This document shows, in pieces, positions 7,596 through 16,800 of a stretch of 24,108 bases of DNA. The stretch's first letter is position 1. Every line of letters begins with the position of its first letter. This DNA is from Trueperella sp. (GTDB taxonomy: Bacteria > Actinomycetota > Actinomycetes > Actinomycetales > Actinomycetaceae): assembly GCA_012727825.1 (NCBI GenBank), contig JAAYGH010000126.1, forward strand, positions 1 through 24,108. The letters are read 5' to 3'. The notes under the pieces were generated by a model. That model ran no database searches and was not told the origin of the DNA. It saw only the letters and a program-made list of their open reading frames with translations. The position numbers and the translations under genes were made by a program.

Positions 7596-8150
7596 ATGGG
7601 TATTGAAGAAAAGGCATCTGGAAAACTCCTGCACGGCATTGAGGCCGTCGGTGGTTGGGCACAGGCCCGCTCACCGTGGCCGGTCACGATGGGCTTGGCC
7701 TGTTGCGCTATCGAGATGATGGCGTTTGGCGCCGTCCGTTTTGACGCCTCTCGAATTGGCATGGAGGTGTTCCGCGCATCGCCGCGGCACGCAGACCTCA
7801 TGCTCGTCTCGGGCCGCGTGAGCCAGAAGATGGCTCCTGTGGTTCGAAATATTTACGATCAGCTCATGGAGCCCAAGTGGGTCATTTCCATGGGTGTGTG
7901 CGCATCCTCGGGCGGCATGTTCAACAACTACGCCATCCTCCAAGGTGTGGACCACATCGTTCCAGTCGACGTGTATCTTCCGGGTTGCCCACCACGCCCC
8001 GAAATGCTGATCAACGCAATCTTCGAGCTTCGTAACAACCACATTGAGGGCCGCCCGATCGGCGAGCACCGCAAGGAGATCGCACGCAAGGCCGAACAGG
8101 CCGCGCTGGATGCGATCCCAATTGAGGAAAGAAAGGGACTGCTAGCGTGA
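7596..8150 (+). CDS. nuoB: NADH-quinone oxidoreductase subunit B
   Basis: 184-residue peripheral-arm subunit (PSST homologue) that carries the N2 [4Fe-4S] cluster, which passes electrons to menaquinone. Cluster ligands are all present: the tandem Cys36-Cys37 in [11 protein letters not shown], Cys102 in MGVCASSGG and Cys131 in LPGCPPRPE. The quinone-site loop [23 protein letters not shown] is intact. The short C-terminal tail beyond residue 145 is charged. The ATG at 7596 has AGGA upstream. The stop TGA (8148-8150) overlaps the nuoC GTG by 4 bp, implying coupled translation. Assignment is unambiguous. Confidence 0.98.
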   Translation: MGIEEKASGKLLHGIEAVGGWAQARSPWPVTMGLACCAIEMMAFGAVRFDASRIGMEVFRASPRHADLMLVSGRVSQKMAPVVRNIYDQLMEPKWVISMGVCASSGGMFNNYAILQGVDHIVPVDVYLPGCPPRPEMLINAIFELRNNHIEGRPIGEHRKEIARKAEQAALDAIPIEERKGLLA

Positions 8151-8842
8151 GTGATGAAATCGCAGCAACCGGCGGATTTGGTCCGTCGGTCATTGCCCAG
8201 CGCAAGGGCATGTGGGGAGTCCAGGACACTGGCGACACCACCGGCTTTGGCGGTCAGGAAGAAACATTCGTCGTCGCTCGTCCGGCAATCCGCCCCTACG
8301 GCGGTTGGTTTGATGAGGTCGTGGATATCATCATCGAGCTCGCTCAGGCAGATGGCTTCTCAGAGGCGGATGTCATTGAGAAAGTGTCGGTGGACAGCGA
8401 CCAGCTCGTGATCTTCATCAAGCGCGAGCGCCTCGTTGACGTGGCACGCTACCTACGCGACGACCAGGATCTGCGCTTCGAGCTGTGCCTCGGCGTCTCT
8501 GCCGTCCACTATCCGCACGATAAGGGCCGCGAACTGCACGGCTACTTCCCATTTTTCTCGATCACGCACAACCGCATGATCGCGCTTGAGGTCACGTGCC
8601 CGGAGGACGATCCGCACATGCCGTCGATCTGCTCGGTCTACCCGGGAGACGACTGGTCGGAGCGCGAAGCATTCGATCTCATGGGGATTATTTTTGATGG
8701 ACACCCGGGCCTGACCCGCTCCGCGATGCCGGACGACTGGATCGGACACCCGCAGCGTAAGGACTACCCGCTTGGTGGTGTGCCCGTCGAATACAAGGGT
8801 GCAGTTATTCCGCCACCGGATGCACGGAGGGAGTACAACTAA
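8147..8842 (+). CDS. nuoC: NADH-quinone oxidoreductase subunit C
   Basis: 231-residue 30-kDa subunit of the complex I peripheral arm. It carries no cofactor and helps hold NuoB and NuoD together. The core lies at about residues 35-210. Its signature region [17 protein letters not shown], then [18 protein letters not shown], is the classic respiratory-chain 30-kDa motif. It is a separate gene from nuoD, unlike the fused nuoCD of E. coli. The GTG at 8147 follows a GAAAGGGA Shine-Dalgarno and overlaps the nuoB stop (GTGA). The stop TAA shares its last base with the nuoD ATG (TAATG). Confidence 0.97.
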   Translation: MSDEIAATGGFGPSVIAQRKGMWGVQDTGDTTGFGGQEETFVVARPAIRPYGGWFDEVVDIIIELAQADGFSEADVIEKVSVDSDQLVIFIKRERLVDVARYLRDDQDLRFELCLGVSAVHYPHDKGRELHGYFPFFSITHNRMIALEVTCPEDDPHMPSICSVYPGDDWSEREAFDLMGIIFDGHPGLTRSAMPDDWIGHPQRKDYPLGGVPVEYKGAVIPPPDARREYN

Positions 8843-10191
8843 TGACCAATTCCATGCCACGCGCCACACGTGCCGCGACCGAAGAGTCGATGGCCGGCGC
8901 AAAGATGTACGAGGCCGTTGGAGGCGACTGGGGCGATATCGCCAAAGACGCCGAGGAACTGGGCGAAGAGCACATTGTTGTGAACCTCGGACCAGTCCAC
9001 CCCTCCACGCACGGCGTTCTTCGTGTGCAGTGCGAGCTTGACGGCGAGCGGGTGAACGAGGTCCGTGCAGCGACGGGCTTCCTACACACCGGTATCGAAA
9101 AGAATATGGAGTACCGCACGTGGACGCAGGGCGTCACGTTCTGTACTCGCATGGACTACGTCGCTCCAATTTTCCAGGAAGTGGCCTACTGCCAGGCGAT
9201 TGAGAAGTTGCTCGGTATTGAGGATCAGATTCCTGAGCGCGCACAGGCGATTCGCGTGTTGCTCTTGGAGCTCACCCGTATTTCGTCCCACATCGTGGGT
9301 ATCGGTTCGGGCGGTAACGAGTTGGGCGCGACGACGATGCTCACCTTGACCTTCCGCCTTCGCGAGGACATCCTCCGAATTTTGGAGGACATTACCGGCC
9401 TGCGCATGAACAACGCATTTATTCGCCCTGGTGGTGTGGTCGACGACCTGCCTGCGGGTAGCATCGACTACATCCGCGAGTTGCTTCCCGGTGTGCGTAA
9501 CACGATTTCCGAAATGCAGGATCTCACGCTCGGCAACCCGATCTTCAAGAAGCGCCACGTCGACGTCGCGGTCTCTCCACTGTCCTCGCTCATGGCGCTC
9601 GGTATGACCGGCCCGTCGATCCGCGCCGCTGGCGTTCCGTGGGACCTTCGCAAGACGCAGCCAAACTCCGGTTACGAGATGTATGAATTTGACGTACCGG
9701 TTGCTGATAAATCAGACGGCTTTAACCGCGTCAAGGTGAAGTTCGAGGAGTGCTACCAGTCCCTTCGGATCGTCTACCAAGTGCTTGACCAGCTCGAAAA
9801 GACCGAGGGTCAGCCATACATGGTCGAGGATAAGAAGATTGCTTGGCCGGCACAGCTATCGATCGCGACGGACGGCCAGGGAACGACACCGGAGCACGTC
9901 CAGCACATCATGACCGAGTCGATGGAAGGACTCATCCACCACTTCAAGTTGGTGACGGAAGGCTTCCGTGTACCGGCAGGTCAGGTGTACCAGCTGATTG
10001 AACATCCGAAGGGCACCCTCGGTGTCCACCTCGTGTCCGACGGCGGAACGCGCCCCTATCGTGCGCACTTCCGCGACCCGGGCTACAACAACCTTCAGTC
10101 GCTAGCGATTATGAGTGAGGGCGGCCTATTAGCCGATCTCATTATCGCGCTTGCGGCAGTCGACCCCGTTATGGGAGGAGTGGATCGCTAA
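8842..10191 (+). CDS. nuoD: NADH-quinone oxidoreductase subunit D
   Basis: 449-residue 49-kDa subunit, related to [NiFe] hydrogenase large subunits, which forms the quinone-binding cavity with NuoB. The NLGPVHPSTHGVLRV loop (48-62) has His57 and the CTRMDYVAP segment has Tyr106, matching the two residues that hold the quinone headgroup in other complex I structures. FLHTGIEKNMEYRTW, RISSHIVGIGSGGNELGA and the C-terminal HLVSDGGTRPYRAHFRDPG with DPVMGGVDR are all typical. About 40 residues precede the conserved core, a plausible actinobacterial-style N-terminus. GGAGGGA (from about 8826) precedes the ATG at 8842, which overlaps the nuoC stop. Assignment is unambiguous. Confidence 0.98.
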   Translation: MTNSMPRATRAATEESMAGAKMYEAVGGDWGDIAKDAEELGEEHIVVNLGPVHPSTHGVLRVQCELDGERVNEVRAATGFLHTGIEKNMEYRTWTQGVTFCTRMDYVAPIFQEVAYCQAIEKLLGIEDQIPERAQAIRVLLLELTRISSHIVGIGSGGNELGATTMLTLTFRLREDILRILEDITGLRMNNAFIRPGGVVDDLPAGSIDYIRELLPGVRNTISEMQDLTLGNPIFKKRHVDVAVSPLSSLMALGMTGPSIRAAGVPWDLRKTQPNSGYEMYEFDVPVADKSDGFNRVKVKFEECYQSLRIVYQVLDQLEKTEGQPYMVEDKKIAWPAQLSIATDGQGTTPEHVQHIMTESMEGLIHHFKLVTEGFRVPAGQVYQLIEHPKGTLGVHLVSDGGTRPYRAHFRDPGYNNLQSLAIMSEGGLLADLIIALAAVDPVMGGVDR

Positions 10192-10874
10192 TGGCAACCA
10201 ATTACTCGCCAGACGTTGAAGCTAGGCTTCGCGCCGATGCCCAAGAGATCGTCTCGCGCTACCCGCAGTCGCGCTCGGCTATCATGCCGCTTCTCCATCT
10301 CATCCAAGCTGAGGACAGCTTCTGCTCGCCACGTGGCATCACGCTGGTCGCAGACATCCTCGGCCTCACACGCGCCCAAGTATCCGCGGTGGCGACCTTC
10401 TACTCGCAGTATCGTCGTCGTCCCAATGGCGAATACAACGTGGGTGTATGTACGAACGCGCTGTGTGCCGTCATGGGTGGCGACACCATTTGGGACGAAC
10501 TCAGCGAATACGTCGGCATCGGCCACGATGAAACGACCGAGGACGGGAAGGTAACGCTCGAGCAGCTCGAGTGCAACGCCGGCTGTGATTACGCGCCGGT
10601 CGTCATGGTGAACTGGGAGTATTTCGACAACCAGACCCCGGCGTCGGCGAAGCAGATCGTGGACGACATCCGCGCGGGCAAGGACGTCCAACCAACCCGT
10701 GGACCAAACAAGGTCGGTACCTTCAAGGAAATTTCTCGCGTGCTGGCCGGCTTTGAAGACGGTCTTGTAGATGAGGGACCAGCAGGTGGCGAAGCCACGA
10801 TGGCTGGCCTGAAGATCGCACGCGAACAGGGCTGGACAGCACCCCAGCCAACAGGTGGGGAGGAACAGCAGTGA
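10191..10874 (+). CDS. nuoE: NADH-quinone oxidoreductase subunit E
   Basis: 227-residue 24-kDa subunit with a thioredoxin-like fold and the N1a [2Fe-2S] cluster, part of the NADH-dehydrogenase module. The four ligands are Cys87 and Cys92 in VCTNALCAVMGG and Cys128 and Cys132 in LECNAGCDYAP. An N-terminal helical domain (about 1-75) contains SAVATFYSQY, the usual lead-in motif. It is longer than E. coli NuoE because of a C-terminal tail (about 160-227), with no recognisable motif. The ATG at 10191 overlaps the nuoD TAA (TAATG). The stop overlaps the nuoF GTG as GTGA. Confidence 0.97.
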   Translation: MATNYSPDVEARLRADAQEIVSRYPQSRSAIMPLLHLIQAEDSFCSPRGITLVADILGLTRAQVSAVATFYSQYRRRPNGEYNVGVCTNALCAVMGGDTIWDELSEYVGIGHDETTEDGKVTLEQLECNAGCDYAPVVMVNWEYFDNQTPASAKQIVDDIRAGKDVQPTRGPNKVGTFKEISRVLAGFEDGLVDEGPAGGEATMAGLKIAREQGWTAPQPTGGEEQQ

Positions 10875-12211
10875 CTGAATTCAACACACCCGGCACGCTT
10901 TCGCCGGTTCTAAGCGACATATGGGATAAGGAACGTTCCTGGACACTCGATGTCTACCGTGACAACGGTGGCTATCAGGCCATCCAAAAGGCATGGGACA
11001 TGTCCCATGAAGAGGGTGCCATCACGAATATCATTAAGGAGTCCGGACTTCGCGGACGCGGTGGTGCAGGATTCCCCACCGGCCTGAAGTGGTCCTTCCT
11101 TCCCGCTCCCGACGGGGGACCACGGTACCTCGTGGTGAACGCGGATGAGTCCGAACCCGGTACATGCAAGGACATTCCGGTTCTCATGGCCAACCCGCAC
11201 CTCCTGCTTGAAGGCATGATGATCTGCATGATCGCCATTGGCGGACACCATGGGTTCATCTATCTGCGTGGCGAGGTTGTACACGTCTACCGCCGCTTGC
11301 TAGCAGCCGTTCGCGAAGCTCGCGAGGCTGGACTGCTGGGTACTGGCCTTGGGCCAAACGGCGATTTCGATCTCGACATCACGGTTCATGCGGGCGCTGG
11401 CGCCTATATCTGTGGCGAGGAAACCGCTCTTCTCGATTCTCTCGAAGGCCGGCGCGGTCAGCCACGGTTGAAGCCGCCGTTCCCGGCAGTGGAAGGCCTG
11501 TACGCCCGCCCGACCGTCGTCAACAATGTCGAATCGATTGCATCGGTTCCAGGCATCATCAATCACGGACCAAACTGGTTTAAGAAGATGGGTGAAGACA
11601 CCAAGAACTCCTCGGGTCACGGCCTGTTCTCCCTGTCCGGGCACGTGAAAAATCCCGGCCAGTACGAAGCACCCTTTGGGATCACGATGCGTGAATTGCT
11701 CGAGATGGCCGGCGGCATCCGCGACGGCCACGAACTGAAGTTTTACGCGGTGGGCGGCTCGTCTGCTCCGCTGTGTACCCCCGATCATCTCGACGTTCCG
11801 CTCGGCTACGAAGAAGTGGCCGAATCCGGATCGATGCTCGCGACGAGGGCCATTCAGGTCTTTGACGAAACAGTCTCAGTTGTTCGTGTCGTGTCCCGGT
11901 GGACCGACTTCTACCAGCACGAATCCTGCGGTAAGTGCACGCCCTGCCGCGAGGGAACGTACTGGATGCGTCAAATCATGCACCGCTTCGAAGAGGGTCG
12001 CGGCCGTGATACCGACATCGATCTCCTCTATGAGATCGCCGGCAATATCTTCGGTCGCTCCTTTTGCGCGCTCGGCGACGCGGCAGCAACGCCCGTTCGC
12101 TCCGCGATCGAGCTGTTCCGTCCCGAGTTCGAACAGTGCTTGACGACGCCGGTGACCGAGCAGTTCCCGATTGAGAAGTCTGCACTCTTCTCCGAAGTAG
12201 GTGTTCAATGA
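10871..12211 (+). CDS. nuoF: NADH-quinone oxidoreductase subunit F (NADH/FMN binding)
   Basis: 446-residue 51-kDa subunit, the entry point for electrons from NADH. RGRGGAGFPTGLKW (61-74) is the nucleotide-binding glycine-rich loop. NADESEPGTCKD (90-101) and ICGEETALLDSLEGRRGQPR (180-199) form the FMN/NADH site. The N3 [4Fe-4S] ligands are Cys353, Cys356 and Cys359 in ESCGKCTPCREGT plus Cys399 in FCALGDAA. The start is GTG at 10871, overlapping the nuoE stop and preceded by a GTGGGGAGGA Shine-Dalgarno. The stop overlaps the nuoG ATG (ATGA). All catalytic parts look intact, so NADH oxidation by this complex I is expected. Confidence 0.98.
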   Translation: MTEFNTPGTLSPVLSDIWDKERSWTLDVYRDNGGYQAIQKAWDMSHEEGAITNIIKESGLRGRGGAGFPTGLKWSFLPAPDGGPRYLVVNADESEPGTCKDIPVLMANPHLLLEGMMICMIAIGGHHGFIYLRGEVVHVYRRLLAAVREAREAGLLGTGLGPNGDFDLDITVHAGAGAYICGEETALLDSLEGRRGQPRLKPPFPAVEGLYARPTVVNNVESIASVPGIINHGPNWFKKMGEDTKNSSGHGLFSLSGHVKNPGQYEAPFGITMRELLEMAGGIRDGHELKFYAVGGSSAPLCTPDHLDVPLGYEEVAESGSMLATRAIQVFDETVSVVRVVSRWTDFYQHESCGKCTPCREGTYWMRQIMHRFEEGRGRDTDIDLLYEIAGNIFGRSFCALGDAAATPVRSAIELFRPEFEQCLTTPVTEQFPIEKSALFSEVGVQ

Positions 12212-14796
12212 CAACCACGAACCATGAGCTTGAAGAACTGGTTACTCTCAAAATTGACGGCCAGGAAACTTCGGTTCCCAAAGGAACGTTAATCATCCGC
12301 GCCGCGGAAAAGATTGGCGTACACATCCCGCGATTCTGCGACCATCCTCTCTTGGCACCGGCCGCTGCATGCCGCCAGTGCCTCGTCGAAGTGGCGTCGC
12401 CGAACCGCGACGGCGACATCCAAAAGATGCCCAAGCCGCAGCCCGCGTGTGCCGTGGCGGTTTCGCCAAACATGGAGGTCTACACACAGGAAACCTCCGA
12501 GGTTGCGGAAAAGGCGCAGCACGGCATCATGGAGTTCCTGCTCATCAACCACCCGATGGATTGCCCGGTCTGCGATAAGGGCGGCGAGTGCCCCCTGCAG
12601 AATCAGGCAATGACGGACGGCCGCGCCGAGTCCCGTTTCGTGGACATCAAGCGCACCTATCCCAAACCAATCTCGGTCTCCCCACAGATCCTCCTCGATC
12701 GCGATCGTTGCATTCTCTGCCAGCGTTGCACGCGCTTCTCGGAGGAAATTGCAGGCGACGCCTTTATCCAGCTTCAGGGTCGCGCCGGTGGCTCGCCCGG
12801 CATGGCCGTTCACGGCCTTCTCGGATCGCAAATCGGCAATTTTGACGCCTCGGTGCTCGGCTTTACCGACGAAGACGGTCAGGCGCCCACCCGAGTCGCC
12901 AACGAATACGCTGGCCCGGGTGGACTGCTCGGCCTCGAAGTTGGTTTCGCTGCCGGCCCGGTCGAACCCGCCGAACTAGACGTCACAGGCAAGCCATTCT
13001 CGTCGTACTTTTCTGGCAACGTCATCCAGATCTGCCCGGTTGGCGCATTGACCTCGGCTGCGTACCGCTTCCGAGCCCGCCCCTTCGATCTCGTCTCCGT
13101 TCCTTCTGTGACCGAGCACGACTCATCGGGCGCTGCCATTCGCGTGGATTACCGCCGCGGCACCGTCGTTCGCCGCCTCGCTCAAGAAGATATGGATGTC
13201 AACGAATCGTGGATTACCGACAAGGATCGTTTTGCGTTCCGTTGGCAGTCCGGCCCCGATCGGTTGAAGTTCCCGCGCGTGAGCGCCGAGCCAGAGGGTC
13301 CCACCTCCTGGTTTGAGGCTCTCGACGCCGCAGCTGAGGGCCTTGCAGCCGCAAAGGATAAGGGCGTTGGTGTGATCACCGGCGGGCGTCTCACGATTGA
13401 AGATGCCTACGCCTACGCGAAGTTTGCTCGTCTCGTGCTCGGCACGAACGACATCGACTTCCGCACCCGCGCCGCATCGGACGAAGAGGACGCGTTCCTT
13501 GCCGCGCACGTTGCTGGTTCCGACCTCGGCGTCACGTACGCCGACCTCGAGGAAGCCGGGCATGTTCTGACCGTCGGTCTCGAGGCAGAAGACGAAATTG
13601 GAACCGTTTTCCTGCGCCTGCGTAAGGGCGTGCTGGCGAAGACCACCTCCGTCTCTGTTATCTCCGCCTACGAAACACTTGGTACGTCCAAGATGAAGGC
13701 CCGCTTCGTCCCGGCAACGCCCGGTACCGAAGCAGAGGTGCTCAACGCGATCCATGAGGGAAGCCACGACGCATTCGGAGAGGTTTTTGGTGATCTCCGA
13801 AACGAGGGATCGATCATCCTCGTCGGAGAGCGCGCAGCTGATACGCCGGGCGCGTTGACCGCAGCGCGTCGTCTCGCAGAGCGCACCGGAGCACGCCTTG
13901 CGTGGATCCCGCGCCGTGCCGGTGACCGCGCAGCGATTGACGCCGGTGCGATGCCAAACCTTCTGCCTGCCGGACGTCAAGTCTCGGATCCAGGGGCTCG
14001 CATTGATACCGCAGCCGTGTGGAACGTGACGGGTCTACCTGAAACCAGTGGCCGGTCGACCGAACAGATGCTCGAGGCAGCCAACAACGGTGAGCTCGGC
14101 GCAATCATCCTTGGTGGTGTCGAACTCGCTGACCTTCCTGCGGGAGCAGAAGAAGCACTCCGAAACGTTTTCGTCGTCCAACTCGAAGTACGCGATACAG
14201 ACACAACCGCCCTGGCCGACGTCGTTCTGCCGGTGGCACCCACGTCTGAAAAGGGTGGAACGTTTATCAATTGGGAAGGACGCCTGCGCCCATTCGGCCA
14301 GTCGATCGTCTCCAAGAATCTGCCGGACCGCCGCGTCCTTCACGACCTCGCAGTCGAGATGGACGTGGACCTCGGACTTGCCACGCTGTCGGAGGCAGTC
14401 GAGGAAATGGCGGAACTTCGCCGATGGGACGGCGCCCGCGCGGAATTCAACGACGTGGAGGCAGCGCCTGCACCATCCGTTGGTCCAGGTCAGGCTGTGT
14501 TGGCCTCCTGGAAGCAGATGGTTGACGCCGGAGCGCTGCTCAGCCACGAACCGCACCTTGCCAAGACGGCCCGTAAGCCAATTGCCGCGATGTCTGCCAA
14601 GACGGCCGAGGACGCGGGAATTACAGGCGCGGTGACGGTCAGTGGCCCACTTGGTGCCATCACACTCGATGTGGTTACCCTCAACATGCCTGACGGCGTG
14701 GTGTGGGTACCGCAAAATTCGTTCGGTTGCCAGATCCATACGATCGGTAGCCGTGCCGGCGACGTCGTCGGTATCAGCACGGAGGTAACACAGTGA
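12208..14796 (+). CDS. nuoG: NADH-quinone oxidoreductase subunit G
   Basis: 862-residue, multi-cluster subunit of the peripheral arm. The N1b [2Fe-2S] ligands are Cys44, Cys55, Cys58 and Cys81. The N5 cluster uses His115, Cys119, Cys122 and Cys128. The N4 cluster uses Cys168, Cys171 and Cys174 in RCILCQRC plus Cys276 in QICPVGALTS. Two oddities stand out. The segment between Cys174 and Cys276 is about 100 residues, where I recall roughly 47-50 in E. coli and mycobacterial NuoG. The four Cys of the off-pathway N7 cluster are all replaced (Thr302, Asp305, Ala309, Thr337). From about 360 on, the protein is a degenerate molybdopterin-oxidoreductase-like domain, as in other NuoG. The ATG at 12208 overlaps the nuoF stop; the stop overlaps the nuoH GTG. 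The main electron path is intact. Confidence 0.97.
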   Translation: MTTTNHELEELVTLKIDGQETSVPKGTLIIRAAEKIGVHIPRFCDHPLLAPAAACRQCLVEVASPNRDGDIQKMPKPQPACAVAVSPNMEVYTQETSEVAEKAQHGIMEFLLINHPMDCPVCDKGGECPLQNQAMTDGRAESRFVDIKRTYPKPISVSPQILLDRDRCILCQRCTRFSEEIAGDAFIQLQGRAGGSPGMAVHGLLGSQIGNFDASVLGFTDEDGQAPTRVANEYAGPGGLLGLEVGFAAGPVEPAELDVTGKPFSSYFSGNVIQICPVGALTSAAYRFRARPFDLVSVPSVTEHDSSGAAIRVDYRRGTVVRRLAQEDMDVNESWITDKDRFAFRWQSGPDRLKFPRVSAEPEGPTSWFEALDAAAEGLAAAKDKGVGVITGGRLTIEDAYAYAKFARLVLGTNDIDFRTRAASDEEDAFLAAHVAGSDLGVTYADLEEAGHVLTVGLEAEDEIGTVFLRLRKGVLAKTTSVSVISAYETLGTSKMKARFVPATPGTEAEVLNAIHEGSHDAFGEVFGDLRNEGSIILVGERAADTPGALTAARRLAERTGARLAWIPRRAGDRAAIDAGAMPNLLPAGRQVSDPGARIDTAAVWNVTGLPETSGRSTEQMLEAANNGELGAIILGGVELADLPAGAEEALRNVFVVQLEVRDTDTTALADVVLPVAPTSEKGGTFINWEGRLRPFGQSIVSKNLPDRRVLHDLAVEMDVDLGLATLSEAVEEMAELRRWDGARAEFNDVEAAPAPSVGPGQAVLASWKQMVDAGALLSHEPHLAKTARKPIAAMSAKTAEDAGITGAVTVSGPLGAITLDVVTLNMPDGVVWVPQNSFGCQIHTIGSRAGDVVGISTEVTQ

Positions 14797-16130
14797 ATCC
14801 GGCCATTTTTATGAACGGGGGAGTAGCCGCGGACTTTAGCCAAGACACGTGGTGGATCTGGGTGATCAAGGCAGTAGCCATCATCTTCTTCCTCATCTTC
14901 TCCGTGATCTTCGCGCTGTGGTTCGAGCGTCGCTTGCTCGCCCGCATGCAGAACCGTCTCGGTCCGAACACCGTTGGACCACTTGGCCTCGGCCAGTCAT
15001 TCCCGGACGCACTGAAGCTCATGCTGAAGGAAGACTTCTGGTTGGCCGGCGCTGACAAGGTGGTCTATGCAATTGCGCCGGTGATTTCGGCCATGTGTGC
15101 CTTCACGGTCATGGCGGTTATCCCGCTCGGCCCGAACGTGTCCATGTTCGGCATTAATACGCCGGTCCAGCTGGCGGATTCGCCGGTGGCCATGTTGTTC
15201 GTGCTCGCAATTGCAGCGCTTGGCGAATACGGCATGGTGCTCGGTGGTTGGTCGGCCAAGTCGACCTTCCCGCTGTACGGCTCGGTCCGCGCCGCAACGC
15301 AGATGATTTCTTACGAACTTGCTCAGGGCCTCTCGCTCGTCACCGTCTTCGTCATGGCACACACCATGTCGACGTCGGGCATTGTGGGTAGCCAGCAGGG
15401 ACTGTGGAATATCATCCTCCTCCTGCCGGCCTTCATGATTTTCTTCGTCACCATGTTCGGTGGTACAAATCGCCTGCCGTTCGATCTTCCCGAAGCAGAG
15501 GGAGAGATCGTTGCAGGACCGCATCTGGAGTACTCCTCCATGAAGTTCGGATGGTACTACCTCGCCGAGTACATCAACATGCTCAACATGTCGATGCTTG
15601 CCACCACGCTGCTCCTCGGCGGTTGGCGCTCGGGCCCGATCCTCACGTGGATCTTTGGCCTGTGGAACGGAGACCCGAATCAGGGTTGGTTCCCAGTTCT
15701 CGTGTTCCTCGCGAAGACGTGGACCTTCATGGCGCTCTTCGTCTGGGTGCGAGGTACGCTCCTGCGCTTCCGCTACGACCAGTTCATGCATCTTGGCTGG
15801 AAGGGTCTCATCCCGGCAGCCCTCGGCTGGCTTGGTATCGTCATGGCCGTCATCGCGATCGACGTCGCAATCGGCATTAACGTGCAAAACGTCCTGGTCA
15901 TCCTCTCGATCGGCTACTCGCTCATCTTGCTCATCTGGGCATTTGGCAGCGACGAGGTTGAAAAGTCCGAGCAGGAGCTCATCGCCGAGCGCGAGGGCCA
16001 GGAGTTCGACGGCTTTGAAAACGGCTACCCGGTGCCGCCACTGCCCGGTCAGCACCTGCCGCCCTCGCCACGAGCACGCAAGAAGGACACCACTGAAGTA
16101 AAGACGTTAAAGGAGGCTGACAATGTCTGA
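14793..16130 (+). CDS. nuoH: NADH-quinone oxidoreductase subunit H
   Basis: 445-residue membrane subunit (ND1 homologue) that forms the membrane end of the quinone chamber and links it to the pumps. About eight membrane helices are apparent up to residue 375. [19 protein letters not shown] (about 43-61), [20 protein letters not shown] and [13 protein letters not shown] with [17 protein letters not shown] are the defining motifs, with the glutamates of the E-channel present. The last roughly 60-70 residues form a charged, Pro-rich cytosolic tail not seen in E. coli NuoH. The GTG at 14793 has an excellent GGAGGT Shine-Dalgarno and overlaps the nuoG stop. An in-frame ATG six codons downstream is a less likely start. 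The nuoI gene starts 8 bp before its stop. Confidence 0.97.
   Translation: MNPAIFMNGGVAADFSQDTWWIWVIKAVAIIFFLIFSVIFALWFERRLLARMQNRLGPNTVGPLGLGQSFPDALKLMLKEDFWLAGADKVVYAIAPVISAMCAFTVMAVIPLGPNVSMFGINTPVQLADSPVAMLFVLAIAALGEYGMVLGGWSAKSTFPLYGSVRAATQMISYELAQGLSLVTVFVMAHTMSTSGIVGSQQGLWNIILLLPAFMIFFVTMFGGTNRLPFDLPEAEGEIVAGPHLEYSSMKFGWYYLAEYINMLNMSMLATTLLLGGWRSGPILTWIFGLWNGDPNQGWFPVLVFLAKTWTFMALFVWVRGTLLRFRYDQFMHLGWKGLIPAALGWLGIVMAVIAIDVAIGINVQNVLVILSIGYSLILLIWAFGSDEVEKSEQELIAEREGQEFDGFENGYPVPPLPGQHLPPSPRARKKDTTEVKTLKEADNV
16109..16116 (+). promoter_or_regulatory. Strong Shine-Dalgarno for nuoI inside the nuoH end
   Basis: AAAGGAGG, a near-perfect anti-16S match, lies within the last codons of nuoH, 6 nt before the nuoI ATG at 16123. 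It is one of the best matches to the anti-Shine-Dalgarno in the operon, and suggests that nuoI can be initiated independently of coupling to nuoH. Confidence 0.75.
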
Positions 16131-16800
16131 AGAGAATAAGAACCAGCCACGTTTCGAACAACCGGATCCGGCGCTTTATAGCCCCACGAAGAAGGGCGCA
16201 ATTGCCCGTTTCTTGAACCCGGTTGCCGGCTTCGGCGTCACATTCTCCACGATTTTCCGTCCGGCCGTGACGGAAGAATATCCCTATAAGAAGGTCCCAA
16301 CGCGTCCGCGCTACCACGGCCTGCACAAGCTCAACCGCTACGCGGACGGGCTCGAAAAGTGCATCGGCTGCGAGCTGTGCGCATGGGCATGTCCGGCAGA
16401 CGCGATTTATGTCGAAGCCGGTACGAACACACCTGGCGCGCAGTACTCGCCCGGTGAGCGCTACGGCAGGGTCTACCAGATCAACTACCTGCGCTGTATC
16501 TTCTGCGCGTACTGCATCCAGGCGTGCCCAACTCGCGCGCTGACGATGACCAACGAATACGAAATTACGGGTCCGACCCGCGAAGGCATGATCTACGAAA
16601 AGGACCAACTGTTGGTTCCGCTCGCTGAGGGAATGCTTAATCCTCCCCACCCGATGGTCGAGGGAATGACGGATGCCGATTACTACAAGGGCGCAGTGAC
16701 CGGCCCGACCCAAGCACAGATCGACTGGGTAGCCGAAAACCGCCCAGATGATCCGTCGCTGGACAAGGCACGGGCTACACAGAATGCCGAGGCGAACTAA
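16123..16800 (+). CDS. nuoI: NADH-quinone oxidoreductase subunit I
   Basis: 225-residue TYKY-type ferredoxin subunit carrying clusters N6a and N6b, which relay electrons from NuoG to N2 in NuoB. Two CxxCxxCxxxCP motifs are complete: Cys80, 83, 86, 90 in [12 protein letters not shown] and Cys125, 128, 131, 135 in [12 protein letters not shown]. An amphipathic N-terminal stretch [22 protein letters not shown] lies on the membrane in other complexes. The C-terminus after about residue 145 is a moderately long tail. The ATG at 16123 lies inside the nuoH end. The stop TAA is directly followed by the nuoJ ATG with no gap. Confidence 0.98.
   Translation: MSEENKNQPRFEQPDPALYSPTKKGAIARFLNPVAGFGVTFSTIFRPAVTEEYPYKKVPTRPRYHGLHKLNRYADGLEKCIGCELCAWACPADAIYVEAGTNTPGAQYSPGERYGRVYQINYLRCIFCAYCIQACPTRALTMTNEYEITGPTREGMIYEKDQLLVPLAEGMLNPPHPMVEGMTDADYYKGAVTGPTQAQIDWVAENRPDDPSLDKARATQNAEAN

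Noticed and set aside
13123..13980. Long open frame on the minus strand (285 codons) inside nuoG
   Set aside because: It lies wholly antisense to a well-conserved gene, has low-complexity composition and no family motifs. Such frames are expected opposite GC-rich coding sequence.
14997..16055. 352-codon minus-strand open frame inside nuoH
   Set aside because: It mirrors the sense codons of nuoH, is rich in His, Arg, Asp and Glu as antisense of membrane proteins usually is, and has no recognisable domain or RBS.
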